From Actinomucor elegans (lineage: Eukaryota; Mucoromycota; Mucoromycetes; Mucorales; Mucoraceae): 64,000 nt of DNA. Below, piece after piece: positions 32,727 through 43,833 of the stretch. Positions within the stretch are counted from its first letter, which is position 1, and each line of letters opens with the position of its first letter. The notes beneath the pieces were generated by a model, which saw nothing but the letters and a program-made list of their open reading frames with translations, had not been told where the DNA came from and made no database searches. Position numbers and translations under genes: made by a program. Location of the stretch: NCBI GenBank assembly GCA_026027325.1, contig JAMSLZ010000006.1, positions 1,054,001 through 1,118,000 on the forward strand, in the 5' to 3' direction.

Positions 32727-33744
32727 TTACAAAGCTTTTCTGTTTTGAATGTCTCTTGGTGGCATATAATGAACACCAGATGCCATACCCATGTTTGAAT
32801 GAGATTGTTGGTTGTATGAAGTGGAAGGGCTAGAATAGGAGGCAGGATTATAATCTGAGGTTGTAGAAGCAGAAGCAGAAGCAGAAGCAGCAGTAGTAGG
32901 CATGGACGTGTCCTGAGTCTTTATACCAACATAGTTCATCATAGTTTTCATTAAGCCTTGCTTTTGTTGATTGGGAATAGCATCCACAAAAGCAGGATCT
33001 ATAGAACACATTATCAGGTACTGAGAGCATATCAAATTAAATACACTTACCGCTCGTAGGTAAAGCATTATCATTTGCGCTCAAACTGATAAAATAAGCA
33101 AATGGTACAAGCCAAACACACAAACCAAAGAATGCGGCGATATCCATGAAAGGCTTATAATGAGTCGTAAAGTATTTGAACCATAAGAAATGATCAGCAA
33201 AGACAAGCACTATACGCAAATAAGGTCAATGCGCCGTACGCGAAAAAAAAAGGGTTCATTGATGGACATACCGCAACTTCCAAGAAATGGAATGCTTGTA
33301 AGGCTGATAAAGGGAAAGGTCTTCAAGTTTAAGCTATAAACAAGATGACAGAATACCGAAAAAGCTAAATAAAAGAAGGGTAATCCATCAAAAATCCAAA
33401 ACAATACATGCAGAGATATAATAACCTAAGAAAAGTCTAAGGTTAGTTTACAGCAGGAAGCGTTAATATTACTATAAAACATACAACAGTCATAGCTTTA
33501 ATGACTTTTTTCGTATATACAGAATATTCTTCCACCTAAAGAAATAAAGTAAGTATTTGAGATGCTTTCAAAAATAGTGCACATACTAATTCAGCAAGAT
33601 AGTAGAGACCACATGCTATTTTTCTCGAGTTTTGTTAAGAGTGATGCCATCAGATTTTAATAGTAGATTACCTAAACTAAGGACTACAAAACAAAATGCA
33701 AGACCTGTCGCACCATAAGCTACAAGATGTAAAACTCCTGGCAT
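32727..33744 (-). CDS. SVP26/TEX261-family ER-Golgi membrane cargo adaptor, 245 aa
   Basis: Exons in transcript order 33744-33672, 33615-33587, 33535-33485, 33425-33272, 33209-33051 and 32998-32727 join in phase. The product starts MPGVLHLVAYGATGLAFCFV and shows the family signatures GLYYLAELVEEYSVYTKKVI and LHVLFWIFDGLPFFYLAFSV, then NLKTFPFISLTSIPFL and HFLWFKYFTTHY. Four hydrophobic segments are evident. A cytosolic Ser/Ala/Tyr-rich tail follows. Yeast Svp26 (Erv26) loads membrane enzymes such as mannosyltransferases into COPII vesicles. It is convergent with the acyl-CoA-synthetase-like gene, about 110 bp apart. Confidence 0.85.
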
Positions 33745-33958
33745 GATTAGATTGAATTATAATAAAAAAGATTGAGATCACTCGGCCTGAAAAAAGCAGA
33801 AAGAAACCGACCCTTCATACTCCGATGAATTGTCTTTCTTTCAGAGGTATACCCATTGGTTTTCAGTCTTTGGCTGTATTTATATTTGCAATCATATACA
33901 TTTTCGAGTTATAGCTTAAAACACAAAAGCACAATCATAGCTAAACGCATATGTACAC

Positions 33959-33962
<4 letters not shown>

Positions 33963-34017
<55 letters not shown>
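33963..34017. repeat. T55 homopolymer
   Basis: An uninterrupted run of 55 T, the longest homopolymer in the window. It is likely length-variable and may be an assembly weak point. Confidence 0.8.
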
Positions 34018-34019
<2 letters not shown>

Positions 34020-34152
34020 TATATGGCTTTTTTCATAGTTGAAAACAGAGTCTTATGTAAACTACTTCAAAAATTTTCTACTGTTAACAATCATCATCTA
34101 AACTACATCCTTTTTTTAACTTTTAATTTAAAGGCTAATCAAGATTCTAATA

Positions 34153-34270
34153 GATGCAGCAGCTCATTCTTGACATAATTTGCTAGTCAACTGTAATTTT
34201 AGACCGATCTCGCCGAGAGATCTATTAATATATGGAATCAACTTAGCTAAAATGTGTGTGTTTTTCTGTC
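34153..34270 (+). repeat. Degenerate copy of the GATGCAGCAACTC-ended repeat family
   Basis: GATGCAGCAGCTCATTCT, followed at 34215 by GAGAGATCTA and a run resembling the inner arm (TATGGAATCAACTTAGCTAA), matches the end of the fold-back element at 47.5 kb. No second end recognised. Confidence 0.4.
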
Positions 34271-34940
34271 AGTTTATGTTATATAGTATATCTCTGGTAA
34301 ATTGGTCAATTAATGATTCAGCTATATGTGACAATCTGTCATGAACATGCGCTAATTATGTGTGCCATCAAACGGAAATTGATCATCTCTCGAGATGTTG
34401 AAAATAGCAGGAAAAGGAGAAAATTTTAAAAATACTGAAACACCCTTATTACAGGCCCATTTTTTTTTAACTTTTTATTTTGGGAGTATAAACGGTAATT
34501 CGGAGACATTGATTATTCATATTATAAATATACTACTATGAGAATATCTCAAACTATTCTTATATATACGTTTAATATAGATCTACTAAGGTACGAGTAC
34601 ATCTTTCATGACCCAAAAACCAAAATTTATTAAAGGTAGATCTTTGAATTAAATATATTATTAGATAAACTTTACTCCAGTAGATGTCATCATTAATTTT
34701 TTTATAATATGCCTTGCGCATCTAATGTATCTGAACATCTATGACATTGAAAAACCATTTGGGTCCACCAGGAATAAATTTAACAATCCTAGCCAAATCA
34801 AATTTCGAAAGCGTTCAATCGCCGCTATCCACTAAAAAACCGAGAAACCCCCAAGCTTGACCTGTCAAAAAGAAGCTCCTAGAAATATATTTTAGCTCTT
34901 TTATCTTTTTTTTACTTTTAAACGCGTTTCGTTGATCAAC

Positions 34941-36803
34941 ATGGCATTGCGCGTACCTAAAAGCACACTTCCTCAACTGTTTAAAGATGGATATAAAGTA
35001 AATAATAAAGCAAAAAGTAGATGATGCCCGATTATTTATATCATCTGTTTTCATTAGTTCCAACAAGGTGTAGAAGAAGCTGTTCTTCGCAACATTGATG
35101 CAACTCACGAACTTTCTGAAGTCGTTAGAACCTCCATGGGTCCTAATGGTAAATATACCCCAAGAATAATGTTTCTTTTTGTATCAAAATGTTGAGATGA
35201 ATGAACTCATTCTTTTTGTAAATAGGCCGTAACAAGATGATCATCAATCATCTCGAAAAACTTTTTGTTACAAATGATGCTGCCACCATCATTCGCGAAC
35301 TCGACGTCATTCATCCCGCTGCCAAGCTCATGGTGATGGCTTCTCAACAACAAGAAAGTGAATTAGGAGATAATACTAATTTGGTCCTTGTTTTTGCTGG
35401 CGAACTTTTGCAAAAGGCTGCTGATCTCTTGAAGCTTGGTCTTCATCCTTCTGAAATTGTGCAAGGTTATGAATTAGCCCGGGATCGTGCATTGTCTATT
35501 ATTGAAGGTAATATTTTGATCCTTATCTAAAAAAAAAAAAAAAAAAAAAATACCTTGGTTTGCTCACGGTTTCAAAATAGAATTATCCGTCGACAAGATT
35601 GAATCCATGACAGATCGTGATCAACTCTTGAAAACTATCAAAGCCACTATTTCTTCAAAACAATATGGTTACGAAGAGTTCTTGGGAGATTTAGTTGTTG
35701 AAGCTGCTTTGAACGTTATGCCCAAGAACCCCAAGGATTTCAATGTTGATAATATTCGTGTTGTAAAGATCATGGGCTCCAGTATTCACGAATCGCGTGT
35801 TGTGCGTGGTATGGTATTTGGTCGTGAACCTGAAGGCATTATTCAAAATGTTACCAATGCCAAGGTTGCCGTCTTTACTTGTCCTTTGGATATTTCACAA
35901 ACCGAGACCAAGGGCACTGTATTGATTCATAACGCGCAAGAAATGTTGAATTTCAGTAAAGACGAAGAGAAGCAAGTGGAAAAGATCTTTCAAGATTTAG
36001 CAGATGCTGGTGTTAAGGTTGTTGTTACTGGTAACGGCATTGGTGAACTTGCTCTTCATTATTTGAACAGATATAATATTATGGCTGTCAAAGTGCTTTC
36101 CAAGTTTGATTTACGTCGTCTTTGTCGTGTTATTGGTGCCACTGCTCTTGCACGTTTAGGTACTCCAATGGCTGAAGAAATGGGTCAATGTGATGTCGTT
36201 GAAACCGTTGAGATTGGTTCTGATCGCGTTACTGTATTCCGTCAAGAAGAATCTGATAAATCACGTACAGCTACTGTTGTCATTCGTGGAGCCACGCAAA
36301 ACCATATGGATGATATCGAACGTGCTGTGGATGACGGTGTCAATGTTATCAAGGCTGCTACCCGTAACCCTCTCTTGTTGGCCGGTGCTGGTGCTATCGA
36401 GATGGAATTAAACAAGCGTCTCCAAACAGTTGCTGCTAAAACACCCGGTTTAAATCAACATGCTATTAAGCGATTTGCTGAAGCATTGGAAGTTGTTCCT
36501 CGTACTCTTTGTGAAAACGCTGGTATGGATGCCACTGCTGTTTTGTCTCGTTTGTATGCTGCTCATTATCAAGAAGGAGACGCTGGTTTATGTGTTGGTG
36601 TTGATGTAGAGAATGAAGGTGATGGTACTTTGGATGCTGCTAAAGCAAATATCTTTGATTCTCTTGCTTCAAAGTATAGTGCTTATAAATTAGCTGCTGA
36701 TGCAGCGATAACTGTTCTTCGTGTTGATCAAATTATCATGTCTAAGCCTGCTGGTGGCCCCAAACCTCTCAAGAAGGATGGCCATTGGGATGAAGACGAC
36801 TAA
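34941..36803 (+). CDS. CCT8: Chaperonin TCP-1 complex subunit theta (CCT8), 550 aa
   Basis: Exons 34941-34997, 35058-35148, 35226-35507 and 35581-36803 join in phase. The start MALRVPKSTLPQLFKDGYK fits the theta subunit. Group II chaperonin motifs follow: RTSMGPNGRNKMIINHLEKL, VTNDAATIIRELDVIHPAAK, ESELGDNTN (with theta-type DNTN in place of the usual DGTT), KSRTATVVIRGATQNHMDDIERAVDDGVNV, and a theta-like LCVGVDVENEGDGTLDAAK. CCT folds actin, tubulin and WD-repeat proteins in the cytosol, using an eight-subunit double ring. The length (human CCT8 is 548 aa) fits. A poly-A tract lies in the third intron. Confidence 0.95.
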
Positions 36804-37279
36804 ACGCGCTAAATGTTAATAAACTTGTATTTCAAAAGCAAAAAAGGAATATACCTTATAAATTCTGCTCGCAATGGGGGTACATACATTATCTGAACTT
36901 TTATCAATACTATACGTGCCCACCAAAACTGCAGTTTTCTTTAATTCTATGCATAAAAAATACATCTCATTGTATAATAAGCATCGTTGAGCTCAGTATG
37001 GCTTGTCTTTATTCAGCATTTAATTTTAACAAATACCAAACGCAAAATATCTTTGATCGCTGTTTGATTTAAGGGTTTTATAGACACATCTTCCTTTTAT
37101 CGTCATTTTGTTAGTATGGGCAACCCTTTTGATGTTCTCCATGGTACGATGGTAAGTATTACTCACACTTATACATAACTCCGCTTTTCCTGCTGCTCTG
37201 CTTCTCCGAAGGAGCTTTTAAATGAGCGTTCACTGCAAGTTTCCTTGTCCCTTTTTCCCATACTAACTTTGTCATACTT
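36804..37279. other. Intergenic; leader of ketopantoate reductase with a short upstream ORF
   Basis: An upstream ATG at 37115 opens a 20-codon frame (MGNPFDVLHGTM...). A GTAAGT inside it suggests a 5' exon, but no acceptor gives an in-frame join to the reductase start. It may be a uORF or a leader exon. Confidence 0.4.
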
Positions 37280-38260
37280 ATGAGCATACATATTCTCGGC
37301 ACAGGTGCTATCGGTTGCCATGTTGCAACTGCACTCAAGTCGCAAAAGAACAAGGTGAATCTCTTGCTACGATCTCAATCTCATTTGAATGACTTTCAAA
37401 GCCGTCAAAACAGTATTACTTTTCGTCGCAAAGGACAAATGCAAGTGGTTCCTGGGTTTACAGCCAGTGTCATGACAGATGCGTCTGATAAGTCGCCTAT
37501 CACATCGTTGATCGTGGCTACCAAGGCACACCATACATTGAAAGCGCTGGCACCCATGGCTCCTCGCCTCTCTTCTGCAAGCACCATATTGTTGCTGCAA
37601 AATGGAATGGGTGTGGCCGAGGAATTGATAGGCAATCTTTGGCCGAACAGCTTACCGCCCAAGATCTTGGTCGGTGTCAACCGCCACGCTGTAGAGCGTT
37701 TAGGCCCTTTCGATGTTATACAGCATTCAGGCCAGGATGATCCAGAGGCTTTGCGTATTGGACGGTTTCCTATTGACGGACATACCAACACGGAACCATC
37801 GGAGCTATTACAGAAGATTTTGGACGTACCTGAATTACAAGCTGCCGAGTTACCTTGGGATGAAATACGCGTCAAAATGTATAAGAAATTGGTTGTAAAC
37901 GCGTGTATTAACCCAGTCGCGTCTATGTTGATGAGTAAGAATGGCGCTATAATACATCATGGTAACCCTGGTGGTATTGCTATGATGAGAGCTGTTTGTG
38001 AAGAAGCTTACGATGTGTTAAAAGATGGTATACCGGGTGAAACTGTAGATTCCTTGATGGATATGGTGCTCAGAATCAATGAAGATGCTGCAGAGAACAG
38101 CTGTAGCACTTTTCAAGATATTAGAAGCAAACGTCTTACTGAAATTGATTATATCAATGGATATATCTGTAAGCTGGGAAAGGAAAAGAATATCAATGTT
38201 AAATCCAACCAAGCTCTTGTTCACCTTATTCATGCTAAAGAGGCTATATATGATTTTTAA
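37280..38260 (+). CDS. PAN5: 2-dehydropantoate 2-reductase (ketopantoate reductase, PanE/ApbA family), 326 aa
   Basis: Single exon. The dinucleotide-binding motif HILGTGAIGCHVATAL sits right after the start (residues 4-19), which fixes the ATG. NADPH-domain features include LLLRSQSHL and VATKAHHTLKAL, then LLLQNGMGVAEELI. The C-terminal domain carries the catalytic lysine region WDEIRVKMYKKLVVNACINP(V), with ASML and the substrate-binding CSTFQDIRSKRLTEIDYINGY. It reduces ketopantoate to pantoate with NADPH in pantothenate and CoA synthesis. The yeast homologue is PAN5. A similar fold is shared by imidazoleglycerol-type reductases, but the motif set fits ketopantoate reductase. Confidence 0.9.
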   Translation: MSIHILGTGAIGCHVATALKSQKNKVNLLLRSQSHLNDFQSRQNSITFRRKGQMQVVPGFTASVMTDASDKSPITSLIVATKAHHTLKALAPMAPRLSSASTILLLQNGMGVAEELIGNLWPNSLPPKILVGVNRHAVERLGPFDVIQHSGQDDPEALRIGRFPIDGHTNTEPSELLQKILDVPELQAAELPWDEIRVKMYKKLVVNACINPVASMLMSKNGAIIHHGNPGGIAMMRAVCEEAYDVLKDGIPGETVDSLMDMVLRINEDAAENSCSTFQDIRSKRLTEIDYINGYICKLGKEKNINVKSNQALVHLIHAKEAIYDF

Positions 38261-38614
38261 TTACAATAAATAGAAGCTATTTGAAGAAACATTACCAATG
38301 AAACAGCAGTAAAGTCACATAGAAAGGTACACGATTTAAGATTGGTACGAGTAAAAGAACGTGATTTTGCATTGCAATCAAGAATAAGCCTCTTTATTTG
38401 ATATTTTAATGTGCATAAAGCCATGAATACTAGCCAATGTAGTGTCTGAATAGGATATAAAGATTATTAACTGTAGACGTAACTGAGGATAGAATTTTCT
38501 TGATAGAATTGTGCTATTATATCGATCATTTTATTGGCACTAGCCATTGATTAAATCCCGCTTTTTCCTCATTTCTGTCTTTTCGCAGCTTTTCTTCTTA
38601 TTTATCACTTTTCA
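38261..38614. other. Intergenic region
   Basis: Short spacer with no recognised element. Confidence 0.55.
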
Positions 38615-40719
38615 ATGGTAGTTAATGAGTTTGAACCAGATGACATTTTCATCGAACTGAACAGAAAGTTTGCCAATGTCTCTATTGATCAACCAACGTC
38701 TACTGAATATATTTACAAGGAAATCATGTATGACGATGTATGTAAACTATTTCGTTAAAGTTATCCTTTTGGCTAACTATCAAAAAAAAAGCTCTATGAA
38801 TACCGAGACACTCTAGAGTTTTCAACTAATATCACGAGCTGCCACCACGCAATGAAGAGTATTCGTAGATACCTTACGCAGAATATTTCGTGGGATCGTA
38901 TTCAAAATGTATTCGATCTCGGGATTCAAGACAGAATCAAATCAATATTAGAAACACCTGGCTATGACGAACTCAAGGTAAGTTGGCTTTTGTTTGTATT
39001 AGTAATGTATACTAATCCCCAAACAGTATGAGACGGCTTGGACAGTAACCAATTTAGCTGTAAGTAATGTTGCATAAACGTTTGAGAGATACTGATCTCC
39101 TTTACAGTATGGTACACAAGAGCAAACCAAGAATTTGATTGATACAGGTATCATTGATGCTTTAGTACATTGCTTTCGTAGTACTGAAGATTATCGAGTG
39201 AAGTCTCAGGTATTACTTACAGAACTCTTCATTGACATGTATTTAATCTGTATCATAGTCTGCCTGGGCTTTGACAAACGTATCGATTGAATCACCAATA
39301 TATAGAGAATCCATGGCGCAAGAGAACCTAATTGAAGATGTAGCGCAAGCGTTGGCCCAGAAGTGTGAGATTGTATACAACAAGTTGAATTCAGTCGTCA
39401 ATCAAGAGCAGATCCAAAAGGGCGATCAAGGACAAATTATCTGCAAAAGCAAAACAGACAGTGATGATGTTAAAGATTTGACCTGGTCTTTGGCAAATAT
39501 ATGCAGAGGTGGGTTCAAAACTGTTGAGCATTGGAGACAGTATCTTGTTGCATTCAACGCGTTTTCACAATGCATCCACTTTGATAACGAAGACATCTGG
39601 TCTGAAGCATGGTAATATTCGTCATTTAACAATGAAACGAACACTGACTTGTCTACAGTTGGGGACTGTCGAGGATTCTTAGTAATATGTACAACTTTGA
39701 CCCGTTTTTTGAAGCTTTAAACTTGAATCCTAGACTCTGCCCAAGGATGATAAATCTGTTAAAGTACAGTACAAAAGTGCAGTTGATGACATATCATAAA
39801 ACTCACCTTTTCGGTAGGAATCAATCTTCAGAATCAGTCTTTCCTGTATTACAGACTATAAGTAATTTCTCTTCTGGACCCAACAGCTATATCGAAGTAC
39901 TATTGAACGCAGATCTTTTAAATAGTATTTGGTGGTATCTAACGCCGGATACACATCAACAACTACGCAGAAACGCCATGTTGACTGTTTCCAACTTGGC
40001 AGCAGGCCATGAACAGATTGTTCGCAAAGTAGTATATAACGAGAATATCATGCAGAGTGTCATGTCACATATCACTGTCCCAGGTCATATATACCATCAT
40101 GAAGAGTGCCAATGGGTCTCTTCTTCGAAAGCCGTAAACCCTGAGACTAAAGAAGAATGGCGTATTGTCAAAGAAGCTCTCTGGGTCCTGTCCAATGTAG
40201 CCACTTTGGCGGATGATGATTGCATCTGGTATGTGTGCGTACATTAATCTACAACTTCAACTAAACGCTGTTTGTAGTGCCCTCTTACGAACTTATTCAA
40301 AACTGATCAAATCACTTGCTTCTTTACTTCATTTTTCTCGATTACCAGCATCGATCTGTTTAAAGATAGTTGAAATTCTGATTCGTATCATTGAACGTAC
40401 AAGCAAGATTGCAGAGCTAACACCACCTGTACAGCCTCATCCTAGAAACCCATTTTCTGAAGAGATGATGCGAGAAGGCGTTATACAAGCTCTTCGTTAT
40501 CTTTGTAAGCAAGTTGAATCTGAAGAGTTAACAGAACAAACAGAATTGTTATATACAGCCATCATGCCATCACATCCTGGGGCTGGTGTGGCAAATGCAT
40601 TTGGATTATCTAGAAGTGGGCTTAGTTTACCAGGTCCCAATGTCAGACGTATAGTTCACAGCTTGGAAGATGGAGATGTGCGCCTCATTGAAGATGCTAT
40701 TCATGGTATAAAACTCTAA
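38615..40719 (+). CDS. Importin-alpha-like armadillo-repeat protein, 602 aa, divergent
   Basis: Exons 38615-38737, 38792-38977, 39027-39059, 39108-39209, 39259-39611, 39659-40228 and 40278-40719 join in phase. Armadillo signatures of karyopherin alpha are visible: YETAWTVTNLAYGTQEQTKNLIDTGIIDALV, SQSAWALTNVS, LTWSLANICRG, ACWGLSRILSN, QQLRRNAMLTVSNLAAGHEQIV, VKEALWVLSNVATLADDDCI. The W...N ladder that binds nuclear-localisation signals is partly kept. The N terminus (MVVNEFEPDDIFIELNRKF) lacks the Arg/Lys-rich importin-beta-binding domain, and there is an insert around the exon-5 linker (QKGDQGQIICKSKTDSDD). It could be a non-canonical import adaptor or an armadillo protein with another job. 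Confidence 0.7.
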
Positions 40720-42439
40720 ACGGCCCACCAGAACAAAACAAAAAAGTAGCTTTTTTTATATCCCCTCACTCTTCTAATCTCTAATTGAACAAAAACTGTC
40801 TTTTTATCATGACCCACTTTTTTGCTTCATTATGCACACAACTTTTTATATAATAATAAGATACTTCTTGGACTTCAGAATCTAAGGGTATAAACCTGTT
40901 GATTTTTTTTTATGACATTGTGTCATCATTAAAAACGTTAGGTCTCTCATCCAGTCCTGGTTGAAAATCGCATATAATTATGGGTCCTTTCTACTACAGT
41001 AGTCTCTGCCTCCGCTTCGGCTCCAAGACATGTTTTTTTCTTTTTCTAAATGCTTTTCCTCTTTATAACTCTCTAAGCCGTGCAATATAAATTAACTATG
41101 CAAAAATCGTATAAATGAATAGCGGGTCTACTAAGAAAAAAGACGATGAAGACCCAAGCATCTAGTCTTTGGTCTAAGAAAGAAAAAGAGGACTTGATTA
41201 ATGTGCGGTACAACTGCACGCAAGAATTCAAAGGCCAGCATATAATAATTTTTGCGATAACACTAGTGCACGCAAATACGCAAAGAAATCATGGAATCTC
41301 ATCGCATGAGGGATATCGCCAAGATTTACCGGAAATAAGGCCTGACTGAGGAGGCAATTGTGCTTCTAAAGGAATGTACAATTTGGCTTGTGATCAATGA
41401 CACAGATTTTGTAGAATTGAGGATTATGAACCTTGTGAATACAATGTGCAAGTGACAAGGATTAGATTTCAAGTGCGAGATCGGCCTGATGAACTATTGA
41501 TTATTATGTCTTGTCTATATAAAATACATGTCATTTAGAGTCAATTACTAAATAAAATACATTTATTGATCTAAGCAAAACAACGGTTTAGATAGATGTA
41601 TATAGTGCTTTATTCCGAGTTTTCACTTTTTTTTTGCTCTCTCATAATCATTAAACAATTGCATCTTGTCAAGTAATTGCTACTATCAATGAGCCCGTGT
41701 AGATTAATTCAAAAGAATTCGACCTCCAAGTATATTATTTCGATTTAGCTCAATAGATTTACTGTTTATGATTCTAAAGATTGGGCCTTGATGAACGGAC
41801 TAAAAGGCCAGCCCTGATCTTGAGCAAAAATTGAAACTGAATGCCAACTATTGAAATAGATATAACTAGAGAGAAATGGAGCTAAAATAGTATTGCCTGT
41901 CAAATTTTATTGAAAATAACACAAAGTCAAAGGGATTAATAATAATAAATATTGGCATTAGCAAGAGAGACCTACATCTCTTACTACAAAAAATGTCTCT
42001 ATGAACAGAGGGTGCGATGGCTTATTAAACAAAAGCAATAGCAATATTTTGTTTCAACGAATCTTTTGAAGCTTTTCAGTGAATAAAAGTTATCAGATTA
42101 AATACCCCAAAATAAACTAATGGAATAAAAGCCCATCCTATTTTTACCATGAAGCGGCCTATCCTGTCACAAGTGAGGGCAATTGGAGAATGAAATAAGA
42201 GTAATGAAAATAGAAGTGTGTGGCGAATCTGAATATATTCAATTCGACAATAAAAATGTATCTTTATTGTTCTCTGAAGCTTATACCAAAAGAACATTCA
42301 TGCTATATGCTTGTCGCGTCCAAATTATTCTTTTTCATTACGGTCTGAATATTAAAGCTGATTTTTACTAGGTTGTCATGTCAATGCGGAGAAAGACTAA
42401 ACTATATTTAACTTATGCAACTTGAAAGCGTCTATATAT
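40720..42439. other. 1.7-kb gene-poor region with a possible Myb/SANT relic
   Basis: No intact gene. A decayed sequence resembling a Myb-like domain lies at 41146-41349 (see separate entry). The rest is AT-rich without motifs. Confidence 0.5.
41146..41349 (+). pseudogene. Possible Myb/SANT-like gene relic
   Basis: SSLWSKKEKEDLINVRYN resembles the first helix of a Myb/SANT repeat. A second frame about 80 nt further reads ARKYAKKSWNLIA, like the third helix region (K-x-W-x-x-I-A). The two parts are in different frames with stops nearby, so a frame-shifted relic is likely. Confidence 0.25.
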
Positions 42440-43648
42440 CTACTTGTTAGATTTTTTCTTCTTTTTGGAAGAAGACTGTAAGGTGGATTCAATGACATGC
42501 TCCTCCGGTATATCTTGTAAGACAAAGGTTACTCCCTTTGGAACCCATTGTGATTTAGATACTGTATATTTGACACTCTCATCCCAAAGCTGGTAAGCGG
42601 TGATCTGATTGATCAAAGGCACATCTTGTAGCAACCTTCTATATAGTCTCCTTTTTTGCCTTGGTGTATATTGAACAATCGGTTGACGCTGATCTTGGTC
42701 AGGTTCTATAAATTCTACTAGCGTTGGCTTCTTGGAAGTCATGTATGGCGATTTTGATAAAGGCTCTTGACGAATAAGTTGTGATTGTTGTGGTAGTTCC
42801 GCGTTGGGTCGTAAATGGGGTATCATGTCAACTACATTGGTAAGTGCAGAGTAAAAAGTATGCCATAATGGTCCACCCGTCAAAAGCGTGGCGCAAGTAA
42901 GCGGGTGTTGTGAAGGCGCTCCAGCTTTTTTTTCTAATTCACATATAATTTCAAAAGGTAATGGGACCGAAACACGTTCCAACAACATGGAATGGTGTCT
43001 CCATAACAAATTGGCTTTTCTTCCCGGATGCAATGGCTTATATTGAGGAACAGGCAGTTCAGGTTCTAAACTTTTCCCGAGATCTTTTGTAATTATGGCA
43101 CGTAAAGGTGGACATAATAAGGGTGGTGGTGTAGTTCTTAATGCATGAGCTACAAGCGGCTCAGGTTGGATATTTAGATCTCGAGGTTGGTGCGCATTCA
43201 AGTAAGGCTACAAATTACAATGAGCATTTTGTTTAGTATTTTCTTTTCACACTTACATAAAGTAAAGCATGTCGCGTTTTGCCTGATCGACCGTATACTT
43301 CTTCCAGTACTTTCAATGCACTTTTTTGATTTCCTCTATTGGCTTGTTCTAGTCTATGCAAGCGCTTTGTACTTTTTATTAGTAATGTTTCAAACACATT
43401 TACTAGTCTTACCTTTCTACCCTCTCTGATCTTATATTTGACTCGGTCGATATCTTTACATGTCTTGTAGTCTTTAAAAATCTTTCTTACTCGGTCTTTT
43501 ATATAGAATCTTTGCCAGGATATGAATAAAAAGAGTACTATCTCGTATATATAAAGTACCTTGCTCTATCATCAAAGAATAAGGACCCTTCTTTTAATAT
43601 AGCCTTATATAATGACTTGATATAAGGTTGATGGTTTGCCGGAAACAT
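42440..43648 (-). CDS. LYR-motif (LYRM2/Cup1-like) protein with long C-terminal extension, 353 aa
   Basis: Exons in transcript order 43648-43560, 43509-43413, 43364-43257 and 43207-42440 join in phase. The start MFPANHQPYIKSLYKAILKE carries an LYR-like motif (SLYKAILKEGSL). FYIKDRVRKIFKDYKTCKDIDRVKYKIREGRKRLHRLEQANRG follows, then a conserved YGRSGKTRHALLYPYL. LYR proteins bind mitochondrial acyl-carrier protein and assist Fe-S or complex I-type assembly. The C-terminal 250 residues (NAHQPRDLN ... PGRKANLLWRHHSMLLERVS ... TPRQKRRLYRRLLQDVPL) contain a basic segment and a poly-Lys end and have no domain I recognise. An in-frame upstream ATG at 43723 (MHFLMRSFWSHFSLSTFSSR) would add a mitochondrial-presequence-like N terminus and is a realistic alternative start. 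Confidence 0.7.
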
Positions 43649-43833
43649 CAAATAAGCCACAATTCTCGAAGAAAAAGTTGAAAGAGAGAAATGACTCCAG
43701 AATGAGCGCATCAAGAAGTGCATGAAAGATATCTGGCTTTCATTCAATAAATGTCACGTGTATGGTTTGGGGTAAGTGTTCATAAATGACTTGGTCATTA
43801 TCATCTTTTTCTTCTTTTTTCACTTACTATACT

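Larger units (their letters stand above)
33745..34940. other. Intergenic region with a 55-bp poly-T run
   Basis: It contains T55 at 33963-34017, a degenerate repeat-family copy at 34153-34270, and otherwise AT-rich sequence without a supported gene. It serves as promoter region for SVP26 (-) and CCT8 (+). Confidence 0.55.
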
